Positions 1 to 8,263 of a stretch of 64,000 nucleotides of DNA are shown here, piece by piece (the first letter of the stretch is position 1; each line of letters opens with the position of its first letter). The position numbers were made by a program, and so were the translations under genes. The stretch spans positions 1 to 64,000 of the forward strand of contig JARRKE010000019.1 in NCBI GenBank assembly GCA_037388465.1, given 5' to 3'. The notes under the pieces are model-generated. The model ran no database searches, was not told where the DNA came from, and saw only the letters and a list, made by a program, of their open reading frames with translations. Source of the stretch: Gammaproteobacteria bacterium (GTDB taxonomy: Bacteria > Pseudomonadota > Gammaproteobacteria > SpSt-1174).

Positions 1-911
1 TCTGACCGGCGCCGACGTATTCGGTCCCGGTCACTTGTTTGCAGGTGCCGGGCTCGTCGCCGGTCACCTTGCCGCTGCGGCCGACCTCGTTGCCGGTGAC
101 GCGGTTGCCGCGGCCGGTCGAACTCACGCCGACCCGGTTAAAACCCTTGGCCGGTTCGGCCTGGCAGAAATCGCGGAAGATATCCGCACCCATGTATTCG
201 GTGCCGGTCACGGTGCGGCAGGTGCTCGCCTCGTCGCCGGTCACGTCTCGGCTGCGGCCGACCATCGTCCCGGTCACGGTCTGCCCGTCTGCGGTTTCGC
301 TGGCGCCCACCTTCCAGGGCGCGTCCTGGGCCGCAGCTTGCGAAGCGTTGGTGCGAGCCGGCCGCTGCCGCCCGGTCGGCGCGGACTTTTTCTGTCCGGC
401 GCCGCCACGCCGGCTCCGCTGCTCGCGCAGCGCCTGGGCAAGCTCGCGCCCGGACAGTTCCGGATTGCCTGCGCGGGCGGCCTGCGCCGGCGTCATGCCA
501 GCCGCGCTGACGCCCGCCTTGCCGCGCGCAGCCTGTGCCCGGCGGCGGGCCATGGATGCGGCACGACCGGGTTGCCGGAGCCGTGTCCTGCACCGGCTTG
601 CCGGGCATACCAGTGCGTACGCGGTCCTGAACGCCGGCAGCGGTTTTGCCCTTGCTGGACATGGCCTTGCGACGGGCGAGCGCAGCGGCGCGGCTGGACG
701 TGCCACTGCCGGCGGCAGCCCCCTGGCTGCGCGCTGCGGGCACCGGGGCCGCAGCCGTCTGGGCCGGCGCGGCACTGCGCGCGGCCGAGTCCGCCCGAGT
801 GCGGCTGGCCGCGGAGGCCTTGTCGGCCGCCTTGCCGGCACTCGACAAGGCCTTGCGCCTTGCCAGCGCCAACGCGCGTCCGCTTATCTGTGCACTGGTC
901 TGCTGTGTCAT
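1..911 (-). CDS. csoS2: Carboxysome scaffold protein CsoS2, 5' part, apparent frameshift
   Basis: Intrinsically disordered scaffold that links RuBisCO to the shell of alpha-carboxysomes. The ATG at 911 opens MTQQTSAQ and two N-terminal repeats of the type SGRALALARRKALSSAGK. The frame is then lost near 565-600. One frame over, the reading continues with a third repeat (PGRAASMARRRAQAARGKAG), a fourth (SGRELAQALREQ), and then the middle-region repeats with VTGTMVGRS, VTGDE.STCR, VTGTEYMGA and VTGTEYVGA, up to the window edge. Joining the parts needs a +1 shift (one base too many, or two missing). Either a sequencing or assembly error or a real lesion would explain it. The programmed shift known for CsoS2 in Halothiobacillus is a -1 shift, so this is not obviously the same event. 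Lies 111 bp downstream of cbbS in the usual cbbL-cbbS-csoS2 order. The 3' end is outside the window. Confidence 0.9.
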
Positions 912-1022
912 GTCTTCACCCGTCTGAAAAGCTGTCTTTACTGCCGGTTTTCCGGCCCAGGGCGGCATGCTGTTGCGTTGCCGCCCCAGCCGGATTCGCC
1001 TCACTTCATTGCGTGGCGTCGA

Positions 1023-1367
1023 TTAGCCACGGCCCTCGATGACCACGAAGCACACGCCCTGGCTCTGGGTGTAGTTGTCGTAGCCAATCAGGCGCACGTG
1101 ATGGCCCGGGTAGGCGCGATGGCAGGCATCGATCTCCGCCATTACGTTGTCCAGATTCTTCTCGCCGAAGAACGGGAGCTTCCACATGGTCCAGTAGTGG
1201 TTGCCCGCGCGGCTCGGGTGCTCGTGCTCGATAGCCGGGGTCCAGCCGTTGGCGATCAGGTACGCGATCTGGTCGTAGACCTCGTCCTGGGTCAGCTTGG
1301 GCAGAAAGCCGAAGGTCTCGAGCGTCTGGGCGGTCTGGTAATCACCCATCGTGGAACTGTTGTTCAT
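1023..1367 (-). CDS. cbbS: RuBisCO small subunit, form IA
   Basis: 114-residue small subunit of ribulose-1,5-bisphosphate carboxylase/oxygenase, which caps the L8 core in the L8S8 enzyme. It shows the expected [10 protein letters not shown] start of the fold, the [13 protein letters not shown] and [12 protein letters not shown] segments, and ends in CFVVIEGRG. Length is normal for carboxysomal form IA subunits. It follows cbbL by 54 bp and precedes csoS2, so the three should be one transcript. The start ATG at 1367 has a GAGG ribosome-binding site about nine bases upstream. Confidence 0.97.
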   Translation of the reverse strand: MNNSSTMGDYQTAQTLETFGFLPKLTQDEVYDQIAYLIANGWTPAIEHEHPSRAGNHYWTMWKLPFFGEKNLDNVMAEIDACHRAYPGHHVRLIGYDNYTQSQGVCFVVIEGRG

Positions 1368-1421
1368 TGAGTTGTCCTCGTAATCGTTTCAGTCGGTCTG
1401 AAGTCGTGAACGGACAGGCGA

Positions 1422-2834
1422 TCAGCCCACGTCGAGCTTGTCGACGGTGTCGAATTCGAACTTGATCTCCTTCCAGGTCTCCATCGCGATGGCCAGCTCG
1501 GGGCTGTGCTTGGCGGCCTCGGTGAGGATGTCGCGCGACTCTTTCTCGAGTTCGCGACCCTGGTTGCGTGCCTTGACGCAGGCCTCGAGCGCCACGCGGT
1601 TGGCAGCGGCACCGGCGGCGTTGCCCCAGGGATGCCCCTGGGTACCACCACCGAACTGCAGCACCGAGTCGTCGCCGAAGATCGTGACCAGCGCAGGCAT
1701 GTGCCAGACGTGGATACCACCGGAAGCGACCGCGAACACGCCGGGCATGGAGCCCCAGTCCTGGTCGAAAAACACGCCGCGGCTGCGATCTTCCGGCACG
1801 AAGGACTCGCGCAGCTGATCGACGAAGCCGAGGGTGGAGGCACGGTCGCCTTCGAGCTTGCCGACCACGGTGCCGGTGTGCAGGTGGTCACCGCCGGACA
1901 GGCGCAGGCACTTGGCCAGAACGCGGAAGTGGATACCGTGCTTCGGGTGACGGTCGATAACCGCGTGCATGGCGCGGTGGATGTGCAGCAGCATGCCGTT
2001 CTTGCGGCACCACTTGGCCAGGCCGGTGTTGGCGGTGAAGCCGCCGGTCAGGAAGTCGTGCATGACGATCGGGCAGCCGATTTCCTTGGCGAACTCGGCG
2101 CGCTCGTACATCTGCTCCGGATCGGGCGCCGTCACGTTCAGGTAGTGACCCTTGCGCTCGCCGGTTTCCTGCTCGGCCTTCTGGATGGCCTCGCCGACGA
2201 ACTCGAAGCGGTCGCGCCAGCGCATGAACGGCTGGGAGTTGACGTTCTCGTCGTCCTTGGTCAGGTCCAGACCGCCGCGCAGACACTCGTACACGGCACG
2301 GCCGTAGTTCTTCGCGGACAGGCCCAGCTTTGGCTTGATGGTGCAGCCCAGCATCGGGCGGCCGTACTTGTTCAGGCGGTCGCGCTCGACCTGGATACCG
2401 GCCGGCGGACCGCCGCAGGTCTTGATGTAGGCGATCGGGAAGCGGATGTCTTCCAGACGCAGGTGGCGCAGGGCCTTGAAGCCGAACACGTTACCGACCA
2501 GCGAGGTCAGCACGTTAACGATGGAGCCTTCCTCGAACAGGTCGATCGGGTAGGCGATGAAGGCGTAGAAGGACTCGGGGTCACCCGGCACGTCCTCGAT
2601 GCGGTAGGCGCGGCCCTTGTAGTACTCCAGGTCGGTCAGGAGCTCCGACCACACGGTGGACCAGGTACCGGTGGAAGATTCCGCGGCGACGGCCGCCGCC
2701 ACTTCCTCGCGCGGCACGCCAGGCTGGCCGGTGCATTTGAAGCACGCGAGCAAATCGGTATCGAGCGGCACATAGTCCGGCGTCCAGTACATCTCGCGGT
2801 ACTCTTTCACGCCCGCTTGGTAATTCGCACTCAT
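1422..2834 (-). CDS. cbbL: RuBisCO large subunit, form IA
   Basis: 470-residue catalytic subunit that carboxylates ribulose-1,5-bisphosphate in the Calvin cycle. Active-site landmarks are all present: TIKPK around residues 165-169, the carbamylated lysine in LTKDDEN (about K193, with D195 and E196 as Mg ligands), the HDFLTGG and HIHRAMHAV segments and the loop with GKLEGDR. Together with an adjacent csoS2, this marks the carboxysomal form IA type. A strong AGGAGGA ribosome-binding site precedes the ATG at 2834. No cbbR lies divergently upstream within the window, unlike in many cbb operons; a sigma-factor gene occupies that place. Confidence 0.98.
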   Translation of the reverse strand: MSANYQAGVKEYREMYWTPDYVPLDTDLLACFKCTGQPGVPREEVAAAVAAESSTGTWSTVWSELLTDLEYYKGRAYRIEDVPGDPESFYAFIAYPIDLFEEGSIVNVLTSLVGNVFGFKALRHLRLEDIRFPIAYIKTCGGPPAGIQVERDRLNKYGRPMLGCTIKPKLGLSAKNYGRAVYECLRGGLDLTKDDENVNSQPFMRWRDRFEFVGEAIQKAEQETGERKGHYLNVTAPDPEQMYERAEFAKEIGCPIVMHDFLTGGFTANTGLAKWCRKNGMLLHIHRAMHAVIDRHPKHGIHFRVLAKCLRLSGGDHLHTGTVVGKLEGDRASTLGFVDQLRESFVPEDRSRGVFFDQDWGSMPGVFAVASGGIHVWHMPALVTIFGDDSVLQFGGGTQGHPWGNAAGAAANRVALEACVKARNQGRELEKESRDILTEAAKHSPELAIAMETWKEIKFEFDTVDKLDVG

Positions 2835-2950
2835 TGAGGAGTCCTCCTAATTTGCGATTTGAGTGTTAATCGATCGACGGCTTCGCGTTCCTGATACGCA
2901 GCCCAAGCCTGCAAGATTGGCTCAGAGTTTATGGAGCCGGATATGTAAAT

Positions 2951-3090
2951 AACAGTTTAAGTTTTTAAACTTTTGCTTTAATAATCGTTTAAATATATGG
3001 CAGCCCGGCAATGTGCGCGGAGTCTAGGGCGGGAGGAGCGGTAAATTACAGTTTAAGTTTTTAAATATTGCGTTTAGCAATCGTTTAAAC
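2951..3090. promoter_or_regulatory. Duplicated 44-bp operator-like block upstream of cbbL
   Basis: Two related blocks, 2951-2994 and 3047-3090, match at 35 of 44 positions and are offset by 96 bp. Each begins with an inverted repeat GTTTAAGTTTTTAAA(C/T) (2955-2970 and 3051-3066) and, exactly 28 bp further on, has AATCGTTTAAA(T/C) (2983-2994 and 3079-3090). Such paired T-N11-A palindromes are what LysR-type regulators bind, so CbbR is the obvious candidate. The binding protein is inference; the repeat is seen. Confidence 0.6.
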
Positions 3091-3203
3091 CTGGAAAATC
3101 CAGGCCGAAACGAATCGGCGTTATCCGGCAACTGGCGGGACAACGAGGGCGTGCTACGCAAGGGAACAAAGCCTGAAGGCCGCCTCAGAACGGCCGTTTT
3201 TTT
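3090..3203 (+). ncRNA. Possible structured leader or small RNA ending in a terminator
   Basis: Consecutive hairpins can be drawn: CCTGG-AAAAT-CCAGG (3090-3104), CCGA-AACGAA-TCGG (3105-3118) and a terminal GGCCG-N8-CGGCC (3178-3195) followed by G and seven T. The run ends just before the promoter of the sigma-factor gene, so it is not part of that gene's mRNA. It would fit a small RNA or a terminated leader read on the plus strand. I do not recognise the family. Confidence 0.3.
3178..3203 (+). terminator. Rho-independent terminator
   Basis: Stem GGCCG/CGGCC with an 8-base loop followed by a 7-base T run (3197-3203). It insulates the sigma-factor promoter at 3218 from upstream transcription. 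Confidence 0.65.
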
Positions 3204-3217
3204 ATTTCCACGGCGGA

Positions 3218-3244
3218 TGTCACAATCCGGCCACTCGGGACGTC
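3218..3244 (+). promoter_or_regulatory. ECF41-type promoter of the sigma-factor gene
   Basis: TGTCACA (3218-3224), 16-bp spacer, CGTC (3241-3244). An identical arrangement lies before the next gene. This matches the -35/-10 pattern reported for ECF41 sigma factors, so the gene is probably autoregulated. It also places transcription start near 3250 and rules out a longer reading frame beginning at 3151. Confidence 0.75.
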
Positions 3245-3285
3245 TCCAGATTGGATCCCCACGCATACCCGGACAGGAGGAAGGA

Positions 3286-4161
3286 ATGCCTTCCGAAGCA
3301 ACCGACTTCAATCACTATCGTCCCCGACTGTTCGGCATCGCCTATCGCATGCTCGGCACCCGCAGCGATGCCGAAGACGTCCTGCAGGATGCCTATCTGC
3401 GCTGGCATCACGCGGACACCTCATCACTGGACACCCCGGAAGCCTGGCTGGTCACGGTCGTGACCCGGCTGTGCATCGACCACCTGCGCAAGGCCAAGCG
3501 GGAACGCGAAACCTATCCGGGTGAATGGCTGCCCGAGCCGCTGATATCCGCACAGGCCGCCTCTGCGGAAGAAACCATCGAACTGGCGGGCGATATCTCG
3601 CTGGCCTACCTGCGCCTGCTCGAACGCCTCAGCCCCGAAGAGCGCGCCGCCTTTTTGTTGCGGGAGGTCTTCGAATACGACTACCCGGCCATCGGGCAAA
3701 TCCTGGAAAAATCGCAGGAGGCCTGCAGGCAGATCGTCCATCGCGCCAGAAAACACCTGCAAGCCGGGCGGACCCGTTACTCGGTCGATCGCCAAGCGCA
3801 TCTGGACCTGCTGTCGAAATTCGTCTCCGTCGCCTACACGGGCAACATCGATGCGCTCAAGACCCTGTTCGCCGAGGATATCCGCCTGATCAGCGACGGC
3901 GGCGGCAAGGCCACCGCCGTCAACCGGATTCTCTACGGACCGGAACGCATCGCCAGACTTTATTACGCGGTCAGCAAACGGCTGGACGGCCTGCGGCGGT
4001 TTGAGATCATGGACATCAACAACGAGCCGGGCCTAGTCGCCTATCGAAACGATAACGGAGACGTGGAATCCGTCATCCTGCTGATGACGGATGGCCAGGC
4101 GATCCACGAGATCTACACCGTCCGCAATCCGGACAAGCTTTCGCTACTCACCCTCCACTGA
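3286..4161 (+). CDS. ECF41-family RNA polymerase sigma factor (SigJ-like)
   Basis: Extracytoplasmic-function sigma factor, 291 residues from the ATG at 3286, which has AGGAGGAAGG just upstream. Region 2 (FGIAYRMLGTRSDAEDVLQDAYLRW) and region 4 (LSPEERAAFLLREVFEYDYPAIGQIL) are followed by an extra C-terminal SnoaL-like domain. The three signature motifs of group ECF41 are present: WLPEP in the linker between regions 2 and 4, DGGGK in the extension, and NPDKL near the end. In this family the extension acts in place of a separate anti-sigma factor, and the target is a neighbouring COE gene (carboxymuconolactone decarboxylase, oxidoreductase or epimerase). That gene follows here at 4243 with the same promoter. 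Confidence 0.92.
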   Translation: MPSEATDFNHYRPRLFGIAYRMLGTRSDAEDVLQDAYLRWHHADTSSLDTPEAWLVTVVTRLCIDHLRKAKRERETYPGEWLPEPLISAQAASAEETIELAGDISLAYLRLLERLSPEERAAFLLREVFEYDYPAIGQILEKSQEACRQIVHRARKHLQAGRTRYSVDRQAHLDLLSKFVSVAYTGNIDALKTLFAEDIRLISDGGGKATAVNRILYGPERIARLYYAVSKRLDGLRRFEIMDINNEPGLVAYRNDNGDVESVILLMTDGQAIHEIYTVRNPDKLSLLTLH

Positions 4162-4179
4162 GAGGGACATAGCGCCCAT

Positions 4180-4206
4180 TGTCACAAACCGTCCGATCCG
4201 GGCGTC
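4180..4206 (+). promoter_or_regulatory. ECF41-type promoter of the carboxymuconolactone decarboxylase-like gene
   Basis: TGTCACA (4180-4186), 16-bp spacer, CGTC (4203-4206). Same elements and spacing as upstream of the sigma-factor gene, so this is the likely target promoter. Confidence 0.78.
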
Positions 4207-4242
4207 TTCAGGATGCACACACCAAGCACAGGAGACCCCGAC

Positions 4243-4743
4243 ATGCGACCACAACTGAATTACACGGAAATCGCCCCCGAGGGGCTGCAGCCGATGCACG
4301 GACTGGAGGCCTATATCCGCCAGTGCGGCCTGGAACACAGCCTGCTGGAACTCGTCAAGACACGCGCCTCGCAAATCAACGGCTGCGCGTTCTGCCTGGA
4401 CATGCACACCAAAGATGCGCGCGCCGCCGGTGAAACCGAACAGCGCCTCTACACCTTGCCGGCCTGGCGGGAGACGCCGTTCTTCTCAGCCCGGGAAAGA
4501 GCCGCCCTGCTCTGGACCGAGACCCTGACCGAGCTTTCGACACACGAGATCACGGAGCAGATCGAACAGACGGTGCAAGAGCAATTCAGCGACAGGGAGC
4601 TGGTCGACCTGACACTCGCCATCATCGTGATCAATGGCTGGAATCGGCTGGCCATCCCCTTCCACACACCCGCGGGCAGCTACGACCCCGCAACCTGGCC
4701 ACGCCGGACAAAACTGAAATCGCACTACCAGCAGGCAAGCTGA
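4243..4743 (+). CDS. Carboxymuconolactone decarboxylase/AhpD-like protein
   Basis: 166-residue protein of the AhpD/CMD family. It carries the redox-active signature ELVKTRASQINGCAFC followed by LDMHTKDAR, i.e. CxxC with the downstream histidine, as in alkylhydroperoxidase-type members. It is the typical COE partner of ECF41 sigma factors; the true substrate is unknown for this group. The ATG at 4243 is preferred because CAGGAG precedes it at a normal distance. The upstream ATG at 4213 lies too close to the promoter and has no usable site. Confidence 0.88.
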   Translation: MRPQLNYTEIAPEGLQPMHGLEAYIRQCGLEHSLLELVKTRASQINGCAFCLDMHTKDARAAGETEQRLYTLPAWRETPFFSARERAALLWTETLTELSTHEITEQIEQTVQEQFSDRELVDLTLAIIVINGWNRLAIPFHTPAGSYDPATWPRRTKLKSHYQQAS

Positions 4744-4761
4744 CCCGCCAGGCATATCCAC

Positions 4762-4796
4762 GAGGGTCTGTCCGGTACCTGTGCCGACAGGCCCTC
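4762..4796 (+). terminator. Hairpin after the CMD-like gene
   Basis: GAGGGTCTGTC (4762-4772) pairs with GACAGGCCCTC (4786-4796) with one G-U pair. There is no T run, so it may be a weak terminator or a 3'-end stabiliser. Confidence 0.4.
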
Positions 4797-5017
4797 CTCA
4801 CCGGTCCGCAAGACCTGAAAGCCCCACCCTGCCTTTATCAAGCGGCAACGCAGCGCACGAACTCAGCCACGCATCCGCAGTCAAACATTCGACTGGATAC
4901 CACGCGGCGCAACACAGGCCGTTCGTCCCCACCCGCCGCTCCAGCACCCCACCGACGCAGCGCCCCCGGCGCGCCAATCCGGTGCACGAAGCACCTGGCG
5001 CACCATATCCGCGCATA

Positions 5018-5032
5018 TGTTTATTATTAAAA
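5018..5032 (+). promoter_or_regulatory. PuuR-like operator upstream of potA (distal)
   Basis: TGTTTATTATTAAAA, close to the shared island motif TGTTTAnTATATTAA and to the reverse complement of the E. coli PuuR box as I recall it (TGTTCATTATATTTT). Confidence 0.4.
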
Positions 5033-5173
5033 ACACCTCGATTCGGGCTTACGGCCGGCCACGGCGTTGGCCAACCCAGTTGACTTACAACGAAAATTGC
5101 TGCAAATATGCAGAAATAGCCTTGTCCCCGGAGGCGTTTTTTTACTGTTGAATCCGGCGCTTAGGCATATACG

Positions 5174-5188
5174 CGTTTATTATATTAA
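5174..5188 (+). promoter_or_regulatory. PuuR-like operator upstream of potA (proximal)
   Basis: CGTTTATTATATTAA differs from the copy beside the regulator gene (13872-13886) at only two positions. It lies 166 bp before the potA start. Confidence 0.55.
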
Positions 5189-5247
5189 TCCAAAAACGAA
5201 GCTTGATACCGCCATCCAAGGAGATTCCCCGCCCGACCAGCCCTAAT

Positions 5248-5264
5248 TTGGCACGCATTTTGTT
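5248..5264 (+). promoter_or_regulatory. Sigma54-like promoter element upstream of potA
   Basis: TTGGCACG, N4, TTGTT. This matches the sigma54 consensus TTGGCACG-N4-TTGCW apart from GT in place of the -12 GC. It is placed 90 bp before potA. Confidence 0.35.
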
Positions 5265-5354
5265 ACCCCCCTTTGGCAACGCCTATCACAACAACAATCC
5301 GGCGGCTGCTGAAAACAATACGACTCGCAGTATTTGACTGAGGAATGAGATCTG

Positions 5355-6482
5355 ATGCCTGAAGCCCAACGATCCCCCCATGCGGTCTTGGACGACCCTC
5401 AATCCACGGCACAGACCGCCCCCCTGTCCCACGGGGTAAGCCTGGAAGTGCAGCAAGTTACCAAGCATTACGATGAACATCTGGCACTGGACGGCGTAAG
5501 CCTGAAGGTGGAACCCGGCGAATTCTTTACCCTCCTCGGACCGTCGGGTTGCGGCAAGACCACGCTGTTGCGATGCATCGCCGGACTCGAACGACCCGAT
5601 TCCGGCGAGATAGTCATCAACAACAAGCAGGTTACCGCCGAGTCCGCCCACGTCCGCAAAGTCAACACCGTCTTCCAGTCCTACGCCCTGTTTCCCCACC
5701 TGAACGTCACCGACAACATCGCCTTCGGACTTCGCATGCGCGGCATCTCCAAGGCCGAGCGCCACGCGAAGGTGGCGAAGATCCTCGAATTCATGCACCT
5801 GGAGCCGCTGGCCTCGCGCCGGCCGGACCAGCTTTCCGGCGGCCAGCAGCAGCGCGTCGCGCTGTCGCGGGCCCTGGTCAACGAACCGCAGATCCTGCTG
5901 CTCGACGAACCGCTTTCCGCGCTCGACGCCAAACTGCGCACCGAGCTGCAACTGGAGCTCAAGCGCACCCAGCAGCGCCTGGGCATGACCTTCGTCCTGG
6001 TCACGCACGACCAGGCCGAAGCGCTGACCCTATCGGACCGCATCGCGGTCATGCGCAACGGCCGCGTCGAGCAGGTCGGTGGCGTGACCGAACTGTATGA
6101 GCGTCCCCGCACGGCCTACGTCGCCGAGTTCCTCGGCCTGGCCAACTGCCTGCCGGTGAACCGCGTGGATGGCAATGCGCTCGACACACCGATCGGACGC
6201 CTGATGATCGAACCCGCGGCAACCAACGTATCCAAGGTGATGATCCGCCCCGAGCGACTGCGTATCGGCTGCGAATCACTGCCCGGCTACAACAGCTTCC
6301 AGACCGTGGTGCGTGAACGCATCTATCTCGGCGCCAGCAGTCGCTACAGCCTGGAAATCGGCGATTACTGCCTGACGGCGGTGGTCGCCCACCAGGGCCA
6401 CGGCTGCGATCTGCCGGAGATGGGTGAGACGATCACCGTGCAGGCGCATCCCCAGGACGTCATCCCGCTCGCGGATGACTGA
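5355..6482 (+). CDS. potA: Spermidine/putrescine ABC transporter ATP-binding protein
   Basis: 375-residue cytoplasmic ATPase that powers polyamine import. Walker A GPSGCGKTT lies at about residues 62-70, with the Q-loop in VFQSYALFPH, signature LSGGQQQRVALSRAL, Walker B ILLLDEP and the switch histidine in LVTHDQAEA. A C-terminal TOBE-type regulatory domain covers roughly residues 280-370. First gene of a four-gene operon potA-potB-potC-potD. The polyamine assignment rests on PotD and on the polyamine-degrading genes that follow. Two PuuR-like boxes upstream suggest induction by putrescine. Confidence 0.93.
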   Translation: MPEAQRSPHAVLDDPQSTAQTAPLSHGVSLEVQQVTKHYDEHLALDGVSLKVEPGEFFTLLGPSGCGKTTLLRCIAGLERPDSGEIVINNKQVTAESAHVRKVNTVFQSYALFPHLNVTDNIAFGLRMRGISKAERHAKVAKILEFMHLEPLASRRPDQLSGGQQQRVALSRALVNEPQILLLDEPLSALDAKLRTELQLELKRTQQRLGMTFVLVTHDQAEALTLSDRIAVMRNGRVEQVGGVTELYERPRTAYVAEFLGLANCLPVNRVDGNALDTPIGRLMIEPAATNVSKVMIRPERLRIGCESLPGYNSFQTVVRERIYLGASSRYSLEIGDYCLTAVVAHQGHGCDLPEMGETITVQAHPQDVIPLADD

Positions 6483-6511
6483 CCGATCCATCAAGTAACG
6501 GAGATGCGCAC

Positions 6512-7414
6512 ATGATCCGCTTGAATGGGTCCTCATACACACAGGCTTTACGGCTCACCGCCACCATCGGTCCCGGGGTGGCGTGGATTACCGTCTTTTT
6601 GTTCCTGCCCAGCGTGCTGATGGGCCTGTTGGCCTTCCTGACCAACGGCGCCTACGGCCAGCCCGTCATGCCGCTGACCACGGATGCCTTCAAACAGGTC
6701 GCGGGTTTCAACTTTCTGGGGTGGAGTCCTGGCAATCTGCAGGTCATCGGCCGCTCGCTGCTGCAGGCGGGCTATACGACCATCGCGACCATCCTGCTCG
6801 CCTATCCGGTGGCATTCTTCATCGCCGGCGTGCGCGAGCGCTATCGCGCCTTCCTGCTGCTGTTGGTCATCATCCCCTCCTGGACCAACCAGGTGGTACG
6901 CACCTATGCCTGGATGCAGCTGCTCGCGCCCGACACGCCGCTGTCCGATCTGGCCGTGCACCTGGGCCTGATCCCGCAGCATCTCGGCCTGTATCCCAGC
7001 AATTACGCCGTATCGATGGGCCTGATCTACAACTACCTGCCCTACATGGTGTTGCCGATCTATGCCTCGGTCGAAAAGCTCGACTGGCGCCTGGTCGACG
7101 CCACGCGCGATCTGTACGCCAACAGCTGGCGGGTGTTCTGGCACGGCGTGTTCCCGCAGACCATCCCGGGCCTGCTGGCCGGCATCATCCTGGTGGCCAT
7201 CCCGGCATTCGGCGCCTACATCGTTCCCCAGCTGCTGGGCGGTGACAAAGCCATGATGCTCGGCAACCTGATCGCCTCGCAGTTCAGCTCGCTGCCCAAC
7301 TGGCCGTTCGGTGCCGCCCTCACGCTGGTCATGCTGGCCTTCACTTTCATCGGATTGGCGGTATTCAGGCGCCTCTCCCGAAAACTGAACGCCGGGGAGG
7401 CGAACCTGCTATGA
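6512..7414 (+). CDS. potB: Spermidine/putrescine ABC transporter permease PotB
   Basis: 300-residue inner-membrane permease with about six hydrophobic segments, beginning with GVAWITVFLFLPSVLMGLLAF. The conserved EAA-type loop is DATRDLYANSWRVFWHGVFPQTIPG, the contact site for PotA. It forms the channel with PotC. The stop codon overlaps the ATG of potC (ATGA), so translation is coupled. Confidence 0.93.
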   Translation: MIRLNGSSYTQALRLTATIGPGVAWITVFLFLPSVLMGLLAFLTNGAYGQPVMPLTTDAFKQVAGFNFLGWSPGNLQVIGRSLLQAGYTTIATILLAYPVAFFIAGVRERYRAFLLLLVIIPSWTNQVVRTYAWMQLLAPDTPLSDLAVHLGLIPQHLGLYPSNYAVSMGLIYNYLPYMVLPIYASVEKLDWRLVDATRDLYANSWRVFWHGVFPQTIPGLLAGIILVAIPAFGAYIVPQLLGGDKAMMLGNLIASQFSSLPNWPFGAALTLVMLAFTFIGLAVFRRLSRKLNAGEANLL

Positions 7415-8232
7415 GATCCGGTATCGCCAAGAAGATTTCGAACGCCGTCGCGCTCGCCACGCTGGGCTTTTTGTGGATGCCGCTGGTCGTGGTGGTGGCC
7501 TTTTCGTTCGAACCCGAAATGGCCGCGGTGCACCTGACCGGCTTTACGCTCGACTGGTACGGCAAGGTGCTGGAAGGCGGCGGCATGCTCAACGCCCTGT
7601 TCAAGTCGCTGGAACTGGGCCTGACATCCGCCCTCATCGGCACCCTGTTCGGTGCCTTCCTGGCCGTCGGGCTGCACAAGTATCGCGGCAGGGGATTCGC
7701 CGTTCTGGCCCTGATCGTCTACCTGCCGATCGTGATGCCCGACGTCATCTACGGCATCTCGCAGATGGTGTTCTTCAACTACCTCAAGCAGTTCATCGGC
7801 TGGCCGAACGCGGGTCTGCTGACCATGGGCATCGCCCACATCAGCTTCCAGATTCCCTATGTCGCACTGATCGTCTATGCGCGCCTGGTGGGCCTGGACC
7901 GGGATCTCGTCAACGCGGCGGCCGATCTTTACGCCTCACCGCTGAAGAGCATCTACGCCTTCTGGATCCCCGTGCTGCGCCCGGCCCTGATCGCCTCGTT
8001 TCTGCTGGCGTTCACGCTGTCGCTGGATGACTTCGTCATCAGCTTTTTCACCAGTGGCCCGGGCAGCGTGACCCTGCCGATCTACATCTGGGGCAGCATC
8101 GCCAAGCACGGCGTCACACCGGAAACCAACGCCATCGCGAGCCTGCTGATCGGTGCCGTGCTGCTGGTCGCGTTGATCCAAACCTATTTAAGCGCCCGTC
8201 GTGTTGGGCATCTTGCACCAACGAGTAATTAA
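7411..8232 (+). CDS. potC: Spermidine/putrescine ABC transporter permease PotC
   Basis: 273-residue permease with six predicted membrane helices, starting with an N-terminal helix LATLGFLWMPLVVVVAFSF. The EAA loop reads NAAADLYASPLKSIYAFWIPVLRP and is followed by SLDDFVISFFTSGPGSVTLP, typical of PotC-type permeases. It pairs with PotB in the membrane. It starts within the potB stop codon and ends 31 bp before the potD ATG. Confidence 0.93.
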   Translation: MRSGIAKKISNAVALATLGFLWMPLVVVVAFSFEPEMAAVHLTGFTLDWYGKVLEGGGMLNALFKSLELGLTSALIGTLFGAFLAVGLHKYRGRGFAVLALIVYLPIVMPDVIYGISQMVFFNYLKQFIGWPNAGLLTMGIAHISFQIPYVALIVYARLVGLDRDLVNAAADLYASPLKSIYAFWIPVLRPALIASFLLAFTLSLDDFVISFFTSGPGSVTLPIYIWGSIAKHGVTPETNAIASLLIGAVLLVALIQTYLSARRVGHLAPTSN

Positions 8233-8263
8233 CCATCAGCCAGATATAAATGGAGAGCAACAC

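Larger units (their letters stand above)
4744..5354. other. Intergenic region upstream of potA
   Basis: No convincing gene; short open frames here have no family resemblance. It holds the hairpin at 4762-4796, a sigma70-like pair TTGACT (5080-5085) and AAATAT (5104-5109) with an 18-bp spacer, two PuuR-like boxes and a sigma54-like element, all reading toward potA. The stretch 5010-5340 is markedly more AT-rich than the surrounding genes. Confidence 0.5.

Noticed and set aside
1506-2837. 443-residue frame antisense to cbbL
   Set aside because: Shadow of the RuBisCO large-subunit gene.
3151-3285. 45-residue N-terminal extension of the ECF41 sigma factor
   Set aside because: It would begin upstream of the gene's own promoter and terminator; the ATG at 3286 has a strong ribosome-binding site.
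4781-5083. 100-residue open frame in the potA upstream region
   Set aside because: Pro/Arg-rich, no ribosome-binding site, no family; treated as non-coding.
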